Part shown: piece by piece, positions 7,885-15,293 of the stretch
Layout: each line of letters opens with the position of its first letter
How positions within the stretch are numbered: position 1 is the first letter of the stretch
DNA from: Trujillonella endophytica
GTDB lineage: Bacteria; Actinomycetota; Actinomycetes; Mycobacteriales; Geodermatophilaceae
Assembly: GCF_019799905.1 (NCBI RefSeq)
Contig: NZ_JABGCI010000005.1
Span: forward strand, 62,001-126,000
Length of the DNA stretch: 64,000 nucleotides
Direction: 5' to 3'
Made by a program: the position numbers and the translations under genes
Notes under the pieces: generated by a model
Database searches by the model: none
The model's input: the letters and a program-made list of their open reading frames with translations, nothing else
Told to the model about the DNA's origin: nothing

Positions 7885-8120
7885 GGACTGCATGGGTTGA
7901 TGGTCGCAACCGTGACGAGGACATCATGCATCCGTGACATGGGGTGAGAGGACTCACCCGACCGGATGACGTGGATCCGACCGCCCCGTGCCGGCCGGCG
8001 GGCCAGCGCCCTGGACCGTCGTCAGGGGGGTGCGCTGCCGACGCAGCGCCGCGAGCGGCGCGTCGTCCGCGGGCCTCTGGTGGTCCGGCTCCCTCGGCTG
8101 TGATCCCCTCCGGGTGCCGG

Positions 8121-9248
8121 TCAGCCGGCGAGCGCGTGCTCCTCCCGGGAAGGTCCGGGCCCGGGGACCTCCGTGGACCGCGGGGTGCCGGCGAGGTAGG
8201 TGACGAGTTCCCGGGGGGCGTAGTCCACCGAGCGCTCCTCGTGCCGCCGGACCGCGCTCGAGGCCACGGACTCCGACGCCGCGTCCGCCCGTCCGATGGG
8301 CCGCGCGTAGGGCCTCAGCAGGCGGAAGAGCCATCTCCGCGAGTCGTGCAGGCGGCCCAGGGGATCCGGGTCGACGGGGAACGTCCGGCCGTCGTACACC
8401 GTCGGCGCGCCATCGACCGGCCGGCGGTAGGCGTCGTCCCGGAATGCGAGCCCGTACGAACGCGCGCGGTCCACCATCCACAGGAGCGCGATGTCGGCGA
8501 GCTCGGACCTCTCGTGTCCTCCGCCGACGTCGCAGTGGTCGCCGCTGAACCACACCTGTTCGACCACCTGGTCGCGCGTCTCCGCCGGACGCTGCCAGAG
8601 CGTCGGCTGGAAGGGCCTCCGCCGCTCGTCGATGGCCAGTGCCTGGAAGGCGGCGTCGACCGTGCAGCTCAGCTCCGTGTCGTGGAACGCCCACCGGTGG
8701 TTCATCAGCCGCGACAGCCCCAGCCCCGTCGACGGGATGCCCAGCGAGCCCACCGTGTCCCAGACCCCCAGGAAGCGGACCCGTGCACGGTAGCCGTACG
8801 ACCGCCGGAACAACTGGGACTCGAGATCCCGGGGACGCGTGGAGCGCGAGCGGTACAGCGCGTAGGCCTCGTCGAGGCGTCCCGCGTACGACGGCCTCAG
8901 GACCCCGCAGTTGTGCACCAGTCCGACCGTGCTCCGGGCCGTGTAGGCGCCGCGGCTGAAACCGAACACGAACAGCTCGTCGCCCGGCTCGTAGTTCTCC
9001 ACCAGGAAGCGGTAGGCCGCCTGGACGTTGCGTGACAGCCCCACGCCCAGAGCTCCTCCGCGCAGGCGTTCTCCCGGCTTCGTACCGACCCCCTGCTGGT
9101 AGAACACCCGCTGCTCGACCCCCTGGTCGTCGTGGTCGTCCACCCCGAGGGCGACCTTGGTGACGTTGGTGGGACAAGGGCGGCCGTTGCGCTCCTGGTC
9201 GGCCGTGTTCCAGGTGCCGTCGCAGCACAACACCAGACGTTTGGGCAT
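8121..9248 (-). CDS. DUF2235 alpha/beta hydrolase (Tle1-like catalytic domain)
   Basis: This 375-residue protein starts at ATG 9248 after GGGAGGA. It begins with LVLCCDGTWN, the signature start of DUF2235, and has the nucleophile elbow FGFSRGAYTAR and a later conserved GDHCDVGGGH. The family contains the phospholipase catalytic domain of type VI effectors but is also common in actinobacteria with no secretion system; no secretion genes are near. Membrane-lipid or ester hydrolysis is inferred. Upstream it has the tandem TTGACGG/GTGACGC box shared with the two proteases and the nuclease. Confidence 0.8.
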   Translation of the reverse strand: MPKRLVLCCDGTWNTADQERNGRPCPTNVTKVALGVDDHDDQGVEQRVFYQQGVGTKPGERLRGGALGVGLSRNVQAAYRFLVENYEPGDELFVFGFSRGAYTARSTVGLVHNCGVLRPSYAGRLDEAYALYRSRSTRPRDLESQLFRRSYGYRARVRFLGVWDTVGSLGIPSTGLGLSRLMNHRWAFHDTELSCTVDAAFQALAIDERRRPFQPTLWQRPAETRDQVVEQVWFSGDHCDVGGGHERSELADIALLWMVDRARSYGLAFRDDAYRRPVDGAPTVYDGRTFPVDPDPLGRLHDSRRWLFRLLRPYARPIGRADAASESVASSAVRRHEERSVDYAPRELVTYLAGTPRSTEVPGPGPSREEHALAG

Positions 9249-9295
9249 GACCGGTTCCTCCCGAGCGGGCTGTGTCGACCCCGGCGTGGGACCCG

Positions 9296-9328
9296 ACGGT
9301 GGGGCGGCGGGCGTCACCGCCCCGTCAA
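9296..9328 (-). promoter_or_regulatory. SARP-type tandem box and -10 before the DUF2235 gene
   Basis: On the minus strand, TTGACGG (9328-9322) and GTGACGC (9317-9311) repeat with an 11-bp period; nine bases later is CACCGT (9301-9296). The DUF2235 start is ~48 bp further on. Confidence 0.5.
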
Positions 9329-9533
9329 CCCCGGGCGGACGGATGCACTGACCGGCGTCCCGCCGGCCTCACCCGTCTCGGCTGGGCCGGCGCCCAGGGA
9401 GTGGATGCCCACGGCGGGGTACAGCAGTACACGCTGGGGCGCCCTGTCGACCCCGCCGTCGAGCGCCACGGGCCCGACGCCAGTACCGACGTCGCACGAC
9501 CGACGCGCGACGCGCTCGACGAGAGGAGCACGG

Positions 9534-9890
9534 ATGTCGACCGACCGGCCCGACCCGGGTGAGTTCATCGAGCGGGCGCAGCAGATGCTGCGGGACCTGT
9601 TCGGAGGTGCCGCGGGAGACCCGGAGCAGTGGGGCGCGGCGACGCGTCCGGCGGCAGCCCGGGGGAACCGTGAGCCCAGCGCGCAGGAGCAGCGCGAGAA
9701 CCTGACGTTCGCCCTGGCGACGCGAGCCGTCGAGGCGCTCGAGGACCTCTCGCTGAACGTCGCGGCGATCCGGCAGCGGCTCGAGCGCGTCGACGGGCAG
9801 ACGCCACGGGCGCGGCCCGACGGCGACGACGGTCCGGCTCCGGGCCGAGCCGGCGCGCCGGACGGGGGCGGCGGCAGCGCGGCGGACTGA
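9534..9890 (+). CDS. Hypothetical acidic protein
   Basis: This is a 118-residue protein; ATG follows GAGAGGA. I do not recognise it. The N-terminal half has an amphipathic helix (PGEFIERAQQMLRDLFGG); the centre has a second helix (RENLTFALATRAVEALEDLSLNVAAIRQRLERV) that could form a coiled coil; the tail is Gly/Pro/Asp-rich and disordered. It has no catalytic motif, Cys or membrane segment. It stands alone, divergent from the DUF2235 gene, with the EAL/GGDEF gene 59 bp downstream on the same strand. Confidence 0.6.
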   Translation: MSTDRPDPGEFIERAQQMLRDLFGGAAGDPEQWGAATRPAAARGNREPSAQEQRENLTFALATRAVEALEDLSLNVAAIRQRLERVDGQTPRARPDGDDGPAPGRAGAPDGGGGSAAD

Positions 9891-9949
9891 CCGGGCGGGC
9901 CGCGGTCGGGATCCCGCCGGGCCGTGGCGCGCGTGGGAGGGTGCTGGTC

Positions 9950-12211
9950 GTGACGTCCCCCGAGTTCCCCCGGTGGACGGTCCGATCGCTGTACCAGCCC
10001 ATCGTCGACCTCCGGGACGGGACGCTCGTCGCCGTGGAGGCCCTGTCCCGGGGGGAACCGGGGCCGCGGGAGTCGGCGGAGGCGCTCTTCGCGGCCGCGC
10101 GGGCCGCCGGGACGCTGGTGGAACTCGACGAGGCCTGCCTCCGGGCGGCGTTGCAGGGGGCCGGGCAGAGTCGCGGCCCCGTCACGCTCTTCGTCAACGT
10201 GGAAGCGGTCACGCTGGGGACGCTGAGCCCGCGGCGACTCGCGGAGCTGGCCGATCTGGCGGCCGATCACGTGCGGGTCGTCGTCGAGGTCACCGAACGC
10301 GACCTCCTCGAGCGGGCCGCCGAGCTCGTCCGCGGCGTCCAGGCCGTCCGCGACCTGGGCTGGGGCGTGGCCCTGGACGACGCCGGCGCGGAACCCAGGG
10401 GCCTCGCGCTGATGCCGTTCCTCCGGCCCGACGTGATCAAGCTCGACCTCGCCCTGGCCCGCGGGCACACCACCCTGCAGGCCGCCGCGGTGGTCAACGC
10501 GGTCCGCGCCGAGGCCGAGCGCTCCGGCGCGATCCTCCTCGCCGAGGGGATCGAGAGCGAGCAGCACCTCGAACGCGCACTGGCCATGGGCGCCCGGCTC
10601 GGTCAGGGCTGGCTGTTCGGACGTCCCGGCGCGCTGGCGACCGCCGGCATGACTCCGCTGGCCGTCCCGCCGACGCGGGCCGCCCGGAGCCCGCGTTCCG
10701 GTGCCCACCCCACGCCGTACGACCTGCTCACCGCCACCTCGGCCGCGCAGCGGGCCACCGTGCCGCTGGTCGCCTCGATGACCCGCCAGCTCGAACGGCA
10801 GGCGCTGCTCCTGGACGAGCAGACCGTGGTCCTGGCGAACTTCCAGAACGCGGAGGTCATGACCCCGGCGACCCGCCGCCGGTACGAGTCCCTGGCGAGC
10901 GTGACCGCCCTGACCGCGGTCACCGGCATCGGCATGCCCGACGAACCCGCTCCCGGGGTCCACGGCACGGCCCTGGAGGCCGACGACCCGCTCGGCGAGC
11001 AGTGGGTCATCACGGTCGTGAGCCCGCACTTCGCCGCTGCGCTCGTCGCCCGGGACGTGGCGGCCGGGGACGGCGACGACCGCGGCCGCGCGACCGGTCC
11101 GGTGGGCGACCCGGCCCGCCGGCTGGACTACGTGCTGACCTACGACCGGCAGCGGGTGCTCGATGCGGCGGGGCTGCTCCTGGAGAGGGTGCGGGCCAGG
11201 TCCGGCGCGGCCGGCGCGCCGTCGCCGGTCGCCGGCAGCGCACTGCCCCAGGACGCCGTGCGGGTGCCCCCGGAGGTCCTCCCGGACCTCCTCCTGCGCG
11301 CGATCGGGACGGCCAGCAACGGCATCGTCATCGCGGACGCCTCCCGGTCGGAGCTCCCGTTGGTCTACGCCAACGCGGCGTTCCTGCGCCTCACGGGCTA
11401 CTCCGCGGACGAGGTGCTCGGCCGCAACTGCCGCTTCCTCCAGGGCCCCGCCACCGACCCGAGCCAGGTGCAGCCCATCCGCCGCCGGCTCCTGGCCGGG
11501 CGCGACGTCCACACCGTCCTGCTCAACTACCGGCGCGACGGGACGACCTTCTGGAACGAGCTCCACATCAGCCCGGTCACCGACGCGGCCGGCGACATCA
11601 CGCACTACATCGGCAACCAGCTCGACGTCACGAGCCGGGTGGAGCGCGAGCGCCGGACGACGTACCTCGCCCACCACGACGAGCTCACCGCCCTGCCCAA
11701 CCGGGCCCACATCCTCGAGCACCTGCACCTGGAGCTGCGGCGCGCACGGCGGAGCGGCACGAGCGTGGCGGTCCTCCTGCTGGACCTGGACGAGTTCAAG
11801 GAGATCAACGACCGGTTCGGCCACGCCGCCGGGGACTCGGCGCTGACCTGGGCGGCGCGGCGCCTCCGGTCGGCGGTACGCGCCGGTGACGTGCTCGGGC
11901 GACTCGGCGGCGACGAGTTCCTCCTGGTCCTCGCCGGGCTCCCCCCGGCCGGCACATCGCCGGGGGACCCCGCATGGGAGCCGTCGGCCGAGGAGACGAT
12001 CCGCCGGGTCCGGGACCACCTCCACGCCGCCCTCGACCGCCCCCTCTCGCTCTCCGACGCCACCATCCGCCTCAGCGCCAGTTCCGGTGCCGCACTGTTC
12101 CCCCGCGACGCCGACGGGGCGGCCGAGCTGATCGCGGGCGCGGACGCCGCCATGTACCGCGACAAGACCGGGGGCTCACGCGCCGGCCTCGCGACCGGCG
12201 GGACGGACTGA
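9950..12211 (+). CDS. EAL-DICT-LOV-GGDEF blue-light-linked c-di-GMP protein
   Basis: This 753-residue soluble protein starts at GTG 9950, because GGGAGG ends nine bases before it; GTG 9941 abuts the GGGAGG. An EAL domain (~10-235; EAL at 30-32, VEVTE, ALDDAG, DVIKLD, AEGIE) comes first, then a DICT sensory domain (~250-400), a LOV-type PAS (~440-560) with the photoadduct motif GRNCRFLQG (Cys494), and a GGDEF domain (~570-745; GGDEF intact at 653-657). LOV domains form a flavin-cysteinyl adduct in blue light. The EAL loop-6 region (DDAGAEPRG) departs from the usual DDFGTG, so phosphodiesterase activity is uncertain. Confidence 0.9.
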   Translation: MTSPEFPRWTVRSLYQPIVDLRDGTLVAVEALSRGEPGPRESAEALFAAARAAGTLVELDEACLRAALQGAGQSRGPVTLFVNVEAVTLGTLSPRRLAELADLAADHVRVVVEVTERDLLERAAELVRGVQAVRDLGWGVALDDAGAEPRGLALMPFLRPDVIKLDLALARGHTTLQAAAVVNAVRAEAERSGAILLAEGIESEQHLERALAMGARLGQGWLFGRPGALATAGMTPLAVPPTRAARSPRSGAHPTPYDLLTATSAAQRATVPLVASMTRQLERQALLLDEQTVVLANFQNAEVMTPATRRRYESLASVTALTAVTGIGMPDEPAPGVHGTALEADDPLGEQWVITVVSPHFAAALVARDVAAGDGDDRGRATGPVGDPARRLDYVLTYDRQRVLDAAGLLLERVRARSGAAGAPSPVAGSALPQDAVRVPPEVLPDLLLRAIGTASNGIVIADASRSELPLVYANAAFLRLTGYSADEVLGRNCRFLQGPATDPSQVQPIRRRLLAGRDVHTVLLNYRRDGTTFWNELHISPVTDAAGDITHYIGNQLDVTSRVERERRTTYLAHHDELTALPNRAHILEHLHLELRRARRSGTSVAVLLLDLDEFKEINDRFGHAAGDSALTWAARRLRSAVRAGDVLGRLGGDEFLLVLAGLPPAGTSPGDPAWEPSAEETIRRVRDHLHAALDRPLSLSDATIRLSASSGAALFPRDADGAAELIAGADAAMYRDKTGGSRAGLATGGTD

Positions 12212-12256
12212 ACGGCTCTCCGAGCGACGCCCGGTGTGCGGGTGTGCGCCGGGTGC

Positions 12257-13780
12257 TCACGCCACCGGCGCCCGGTGCGGCGGGTGGACCTGCGGGCCGG
12301 CGACCCCGCAGTGCATGCACTCCTCGACCAGGAGGCGTCCCCGAGGGGCTCCGGCGTCCGGCGGCGTCCCGCGCGGACCGATGAGGAGCGCGGAGACCAC
12401 CGCGCCGGCCCCGAGCAGCGCGGCGAGGACGAGGACGGCCGTCCGGAAGCCGTCCGCGAACGCGGCCGGGTCGGTGTACGCCTCCCCGCCGAGCCCCGCC
12501 ACGACCGGCACCACCGCCACGGCGAGCAGCCCCGCGGCCCGGGCCACCGCGTTGTTCACGCCCGAGGCGACGCCCGCGAACCGGTCCTCGGTCGAGGACA
12601 GCACCGTGGCGGTCAGCGGGGCCACCAGCAACGTCAGCCCGGCGCCGAAGACGACCGCCGCCGGCAGGACGTCCGCGACGTAGGAGGCGCCGGGCCCGAT
12701 CCGGAGCATGAGCAGCACGCCTCCCGCCGCGACGAGCGGACCGGCGGTCAGCAGCGGCCGCGGCCCGATCCGCTGGGCCAGCGCGCCGACGCGCGCGGAG
12801 AACACGAGCATCAGCGCGGTCACCGGCAGCAGCGCCGTGCCCGCCAGCAGCGGGCTGAACCCGGACACCAACTGCAGGTGCAGCACGAGCAGCACGAACA
12901 CCACGCCCAGCGCCGCGTAGACGAGCAGGGTCACGAGGTTCGCGGCGGTGAACCGGCGGCTCCGGAACAACGCGGGCGGGACCAGCGGGTGCGGCGAGCG
13001 GAGCTCCACCCGGACGAACAGCAGCAGCGCGAGGACCCCGGTCCCCGCGACGGCCCACACCGTGGTCGCGGAGGTGTCCCCGCCCGCTGCCGTCAGCGCG
13101 TAGGTCAGCGTCCCCAGGCCCAGCGTGACCAGGACCGTCCCGGTCAGGTCGAGGTGCGGCGCGGCCGCAGGGTCCCGGGTCTCCGGCACGTGCCGCGCGG
13201 CCACCAGGACCACGAGCAGCGCCAGCGGCAGGTTGAGGAGGAACACCGCCCGCCAGTTCCACTCGACGAGCCAGCCGCCGAGGAAGGGCCCGACCGCACC
13301 CGCGACCCCGCCGAGGCCGGACCAGGCCCCCACGGCGGCCGCCCGGTCGGCGCCGGCGAAGGACGCGGAGATGATCGCCAGGCTGCCGGGGGTCAGCAGC
13401 GCGCCCCCGACGCCCTGCAGGGCCCGTGCCGCGATCAGCGTCTCGATGTCCCAGGCGAGTCCGCACAGCAGCGAGGCGGCGGCGAACCAGCAGACGCCCA
13501 CGACGAACACCCGCCGCCGACCGAACCGGTCGCTCAGCGACCCGCCCAGCAGGATGAGCGCGGCGAGCGTGAGCGTGTACGCGTTGACGGTCCACTGCAG
13601 GCCGGAGAACCCGGCGCCCAGGTCGGCGCCGATGCGTTCCAGCGCCACGTTGACCACGGTCGCGTCGAGCATCGCCAGGCTGGACCCCAGCACGGTCGTG
13701 AGGAGCACCCACCGCGCCTGCGGGGTCCCCATGCGCAGCGCCGGGGTCTGCGGCGCCCGGGAGGCGGCGCCTACGTCCAC
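12257..13780 (-). CDS. DHA2-family MFS drug-type exporter (EmrB/QacA type)
   Basis: This 507-residue, very hydrophobic protein is the length of the 14-helix DHA2 exporters. The N-terminus carries the family signatures LDATVVNVAL in helix 1, GGSLSDRFGRRRVF in the first cytoplasmic loop and ARALQGVGGALLTPGSLAII in helix 4-5. It should exchange protons for a hydrophobic drug or metabolite at the membrane. It follows the NDH-2 gene on the same strand with a 16-bp gap, so the two are probably co-transcribed. No TetR or MarR regulator adjoins it. Confidence 0.88.
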   Translation of the reverse strand: MDVGAASRAPQTPALRMGTPQARWVLLTTVLGSSLAMLDATVVNVALERIGADLGAGFSGLQWTVNAYTLTLAALILLGGSLSDRFGRRRVFVVGVCWFAAASLLCGLAWDIETLIAARALQGVGGALLTPGSLAIISASFAGADRAAAVGAWSGLGGVAGAVGPFLGGWLVEWNWRAVFLLNLPLALLVVLVAARHVPETRDPAAAPHLDLTGTVLVTLGLGTLTYALTAAGGDTSATTVWAVAGTGVLALLLFVRVELRSPHPLVPPALFRSRRFTAANLVTLLVYAALGVVFVLLVLHLQLVSGFSPLLAGTALLPVTALMLVFSARVGALAQRIGPRPLLTAGPLVAAGGVLLMLRIGPGASYVADVLPAAVVFGAGLTLLVAPLTATVLSSTEDRFAGVASGVNNAVARAAGLLAVAVVPVVAGLGGEAYTDPAAFADGFRTAVLVLAALLGAGAVVSALLIGPRGTPPDAGAPRGRLLVEECMHCGVAGPQVHPPHRAPVA

Positions 13781-13796
13781 GTCGTCGTCCTGCGGC

Positions 13797-15236
13797 TCAC
13801 CGCTGCGCGGCCGCGGGGCCGTAGATGGCGGTGGCCTGGGCCGCGGCCAGCCGGGCGTCCTCCTGGCGGACGACGGACAGCTGGGTCTCGTCGGGCGGGA
13901 GGACGCTCTGGAACAGCCAGTCCGCGGCCACCCGCACCCGGTTCGCCGTCGCGGGCAGCACCAGCAGGTGGTAGCCGCGGGTGACGACCTTGGCCACGGG
14001 ACCGGTCAGGCGGATGCCGAGCGGACGGGCGACGGCGTCCAGGCCGCCGAGGTCCGCCACCAGTCCCAGGTCCCGGTGCCGGTAGCGGCGGGGGGTGCCG
14101 TGGCCGAGCGCGGCCGCGACGTTGCGGCCGACGGCGGTGCCCTGCCGCTGCGCGTGCTGCGCCGTCGGCTGGGTGTCCGGCAGCGCCCCGTCCTCGCCAG
14201 GGGCGACGGCCAGGTCCGGCACGGCGGCGGCATCGCCCGCCGCCCAGAGCCCGGGGACGCCCGGGACCGACAGGTCGGTGTCCGTGACCAGCCGGCCGCG
14301 CCGGGTCGGCAGCCCCAGCGCCGCGACGAGGGGACTCGCCACGACCCCGGCGCCCCAGACGAGGGTGCGGGTGCGGATCGTCGAACCGTCGGTCAGCACG
14401 ACGCGGGTGTCGTCGGCCGAGGCGACGCTGGTCTCCAGGCGCACGTCGACGCCCCGGTCCCGGAGGACGGTCAGCGCGTGGGCGCCCAGCTGCGGGCCCA
14501 GCTCCGGCAGCACGGCCGGTGCGACGTCGACGAGGACCCACCGCACGTCCCGGGCCCGGGTGCGGTCCCACCGGCGCTCGATGCGGGTCAGCCACCGCTG
14601 GGCCTGGGCGACGAACTCCGTCCCGGTGTAGCCGGCGCCGACGGCGACCACCGTCAGCATCTCGGCGCGGGCGGCCCGCCCGGCCTCGGTGTCCGGCTGG
14701 GCATCGGCGAGGTCCAGCTGCTCGAGGAGGTGGTCACGCAGGTAGACGGCCTCCACCAGCGTCTTGAGGCCCCGGGCGTGCTCGGGCACCCCGGGGATCT
14801 CGAACTGGCGGGTGATCGACCCCGGCGTCAGGACCAGGTGGTCCCACGCGAGCTCCTGGGTCGTCCCGCCCCGCTGCACCGAGACGGTGCGCGCCGCCAG
14901 GTCGACGTCGCGGACGCGGCCCAGGACCAGCCGCACCCGCCGCAGCTTCCGGCGCAGCGACACCGCGATGTGCCGGGCCTCGACGACGCCGGTGGCCACC
15001 TCCGGCAGCAGCGGGCTGTACAGCAGGTAGTCCTCGGGGGTCACCAGCAGCAGGTCCGCGCTCTCCGGGGGGAGGTGGCGCTGCAGGTACCTGAGCGCGT
15101 AGAAGCCGGCGAAGCCACCGCCCACCACCACGACCCGTGCGGGGCGCCCGGCGCCCGCCCGCTCCGGCCCGCCGGCTCCCCGCCGCGACGTCAGCGACCG
15201 CAGGGCAGGACGACGGCGGGGCGGCGTGCCGGGCAT
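13797..15236 (-). CDS. NADH dehydrogenase-like (NDH-2 type) flavoprotein
   Basis: This 479-residue protein starts at ATG 15236, preceded by GGGAG; a longer frame exists but lacks a better site. It has an FAD-binding GGGFAGFYALRYL near residue 43, an NAD-binding VGAGYTGTEF in the middle, and a second FAD contact LWAAGDAAAVPD, the layout of single-subunit type II NADH dehydrogenases. It is expected to pass electrons from NADH to quinone at the inner membrane face. A second, divergent paralogue is at 49.3-50.7 kb. It lies between a GH65 gene (57 bp upstream) and an MFS exporter. Confidence 0.85.
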   Translation of the reverse strand: MPGTPPRRRPALRSLTSRRGAGGPERAGAGRPARVVVVGGGFAGFYALRYLQRHLPPESADLLLVTPEDYLLYSPLLPEVATGVVEARHIAVSLRRKLRRVRLVLGRVRDVDLAARTVSVQRGGTTQELAWDHLVLTPGSITRQFEIPGVPEHARGLKTLVEAVYLRDHLLEQLDLADAQPDTEAGRAARAEMLTVVAVGAGYTGTEFVAQAQRWLTRIERRWDRTRARDVRWVLVDVAPAVLPELGPQLGAHALTVLRDRGVDVRLETSVASADDTRVVLTDGSTIRTRTLVWGAGVVASPLVAALGLPTRRGRLVTDTDLSVPGVPGLWAAGDAAAVPDLAVAPGEDGALPDTQPTAQHAQRQGTAVGRNVAAALGHGTPRRYRHRDLGLVADLGGLDAVARPLGIRLTGPVAKVVTRGYHLLVLPATANRVRVAADWLFQSVLPPDETQLSVVRQEDARLAAAQATAIYGPAAAQR

Positions 15237-15293
15237 GCCCGGATGCTCCCACCAGGGCCGCCGGCCGGGCACCCCGGCGCTCGCCCGGGCACC

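Noticed and set aside
7910..7938. CCGTGAC pair with 22-bp period as a fifth SARP box
   Set aside because: The orientation is opposite to the only downstream gene and no -10 lies at the expected distance, so it was kept out of the four-site set.
8121..9248. DUF2235 protein as a type VI secretion effector
   Set aside because: No VgrG, Hcp, PAAR or immunity genes are nearby and the host is an actinobacterium; the domain is also common outside such systems.
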